Assembly (NCBI GenBank): GCA_937960895.1
Contig: CALCJD010000142.1
Location: 1-6,838 of the forward strand
DNA length: 6,838 bases
Reading direction: 5' to 3'
DNA from: an uncultured Spartobacteria bacterium
GTDB lineage: Bacteria > Verrucomicrobiota > Verrucomicrobiia > Chthoniobacterales > Terrimicrobiaceae
The notes beneath the pieces were generated by a model. That model saw nothing but the letters and a program-made list of their open reading frames with translations, did not search any database and was not told the DNA's origin. Below, in pieces: positions 6,188 through 6,838 of this stretch; the stretch's first letter is position 1, and each line of letters opens with the position of its first letter. The translations under genes and the position numbers were made by a program.

Positions 6188-6673
6188 TCAGTGCCCGAAT
6201 TTTTCCTTGAGGCGCCGAACGACCGGGGGAGGCACGAAGGGGGTCACGTCCCCGCCGAAGTTGGCCACTTCCTTGACGATGCGGGAGCTGAGGAAGGTGT
6301 AGTCCTCCTTGGGGGTGAGAAAGAGGGTTTCCAGGCGGGGTTCCAGCCGCCGGTTCATCAGGGCCATCTGGAACTCAAATTCGAAATCGGACACCGCGCG
6401 CAGTCCGCGGATCACCACAAAGGCGTTTTCCGTTCGCGCAAAATCGACGAGCAGTCCGTCGAGCTGCTTCACGGTAATGTGCGAAGCGCCGTTGAGCGAT
6501 TCCCGGATCATTTCCACCCGTTCCTCGACGGAAAAAAGGGCCTTCTTCGCCTCGTTGTGCGCCACGGCCACGATGAGGGAGTCGAAAATCTGACCGGCCC
6601 GGTGGATGAGATCGAGGTGCCCGAGGGTGATCGGGTCGAAACTGCCGGGGTAAATCGCGTGACGGGCACTCAT
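6188..6673 (-). CDS. coaD: Phosphopantetheine adenylyltransferase
   Basis: CoaD transfers AMP from ATP to 4'-phosphopantetheine, giving dephospho-CoA, the fourth (penultimate) step of coenzyme A synthesis, in the cytoplasm. The 161-residue length is typical. Seen: the N-terminal YPGSFDPITLGHLDLI, with the nucleotidyltransferase T/H-x-G-H signature at 16-19 (T-L-G-H), the KKALFSVEERVEMI segment (43-56), RGLRAVSDFEFEFQMALMNRRL (89-110), and the C-terminal SSRIVKEVA (129-137) that binds ATP in the family. I chose ATG 6673, although the frame is open further upstream, because the family starts just here and an AGAGGAG Shine-Dalgarno lies six bases before it; the upstream extension is low-complexity repeat sequence. 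It is the first gene of the visible cluster, followed after 70 bases by yceD. It supplies CoA and, through CoA, the ACP prosthetic group used by FabH and PlsX. Confidence 0.97.
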   Translation of the reverse strand: MSARHAIYPGSFDPITLGHLDLIHRAGQIFDSLIVAVAHNEAKKALFSVEERVEMIRESLNGASHITVKQLDGLLVDFARTENAFVVIRGLRAVSDFEFEFQMALMNRRLEPRLETLFLTPKEDYTFLSSRIVKEVANFGGDVTPFVPPPVVRRLKEKFGH

Positions 6674-6679
6674 GCCCCT

Positions 6680-6686
6680 CTCCTCT
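6680..6686 (-). promoter_or_regulatory. Shine-Dalgarno site of coaD
   Basis: AGAGGAG on the minus strand, six bases before the ATG at 6673. It decides the start, excluding the longer open frame that would begin near 6772 inside the tandem repeat. Confidence 0.8.
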
Positions 6687-6734
6687 AGCAACCGACCGCC
6701 CGGCAGGCAAGCGGAGCGGAGGCGGTGGGAAAGA

Positions 6735-6770
6735 GGAAAATCGGAAGGCGGAAATGGGAAATCGGAAATC
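6735..6770. repeat. Seven-base tandem repeat upstream of coaD (GGAAATC-type)
   Basis: Five consecutive units read on the plus strand: GGAAAATC, GGAAGGC, GGAAATG, GGAAATC, GGAAATC. The last two are identical and the others degenerate. The minus strand therefore carries GATTTCC units 60-100 bases before the coaD start. Translated, it gives a spurious 'SDFPF/SDFRF'-like peptide, which is why the long frame upstream of coaD is not taken as coding. Similar short GATTTCC repeats occur, as far as I recall, in spacers of some GC-rich Verrucomicrobia and relatives; that comparison is from memory. Confidence 0.7.
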
Positions 6771-6782
6771 ATTTATGGCCGG

Positions 6783-6807
6783 GCCGGCGACTGACCCTCC
6801 CGCCGGC
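6783..6807. repeat. Perfect seven-base GC hairpin in the coaD leader
   Basis: GCCGGCG (6783-6789) pairs with CGCCGGC (6801-6807) around an 11-base loop. On the minus strand it lies 13 bases after a TAA codon at 6823-6821 and before the tandem repeat. It could end or protect the 3' end of an upstream transcript, but there is no U-run. The rest of 6674-6838 shows no convincing promoter pair. Confidence 0.35.
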
Positions 6808-6838
6808 ACCCACGGCTGCCTTATTTCAGCGTTTCCGC

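Noticed and set aside
6674..6772. Thirty-three-codon upstream extension of coaD
   Set aside because: It translates the seven-base tandem repeat into low-complexity Ser/Asp/Phe/Pro sequence, while the CoaD family starts at the chosen ATG with a strong Shine-Dalgarno.
6821..6838. Possible end of an upstream minus-strand gene (last codons A-E-T-L-K, then TAA at 6823-6821)
   Set aside because: Only five codons lie in the window, too few to support a gene call; a hairpin downstream makes it plausible but unproven.

Overview
The window holds eight complete, closely packed protein genes and a ninth of less certain identity, all on the minus strand, so they are transcribed from right to left. Base composition is GC-rich, and codon third positions are strongly G/C, which leaves long open antisense frames that are not genes. 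No rRNA, tRNA, CRISPR array, phage or transposon is visible. The protein sequences (a zinc-ribbon L32, a YceD/DUF177 protein, YajQ, and a DEDD exonuclease next to a TPR protein) and a GATTTCC-type short tandem repeat in a spacer would fit a GC-rich Verrucomicrobia (Opitutae-like) chromosome. That placement is an inference from general resemblance and was not tested.

Right part (6838 to 3437): a 165-base leader with a short tandem repeat and a hairpin precedes coaD (coenzyme A synthesis). Then follow yceD/DUF177, rpmF (ribosomal protein L32), plsX (acyl-ACP:phosphate acyltransferase) and fabH (beta-ketoacyl-ACP synthase III). The last four form the widespread yceD-rpmF-plsX-fabH cluster joining ribosome assembly to lipid synthesis. 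Spacers are short (70, 19 and 6 bases), and fabH starts 38 bases inside plsX. CoaD makes dephospho-CoA, the precursor of the CoA and ACP cofactors used by FabH and PlsX, so the grouping makes metabolic sense.

Left part (3436 to 4): a 107-base spacer, tatD (metal-dependent DNase), a 103-base spacer with GC-rich hairpins, yajQ (nucleotide/cyclic-di-GMP-binding family), a 56-base gap, a small DEDD-type 3'-5' exonuclease-like protein, and a TPR protein whose GTG start overlaps the exonuclease stop codon (GTGA). This part looks like a loosely joined housekeeping and nucleic-acid set. It may be co-transcribed with the right part, but no clear terminator or promoter settles that.

I see no convincing new defence, mobile or biosynthetic system. 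The least described element is the translationally coupled exonuclease/TPR pair. Secondary points are an extra segment of about 30 residues in TatD, a 7-base tandem repeat upstream of coaD, and the lack of Shine-Dalgarno sequences before most genes.
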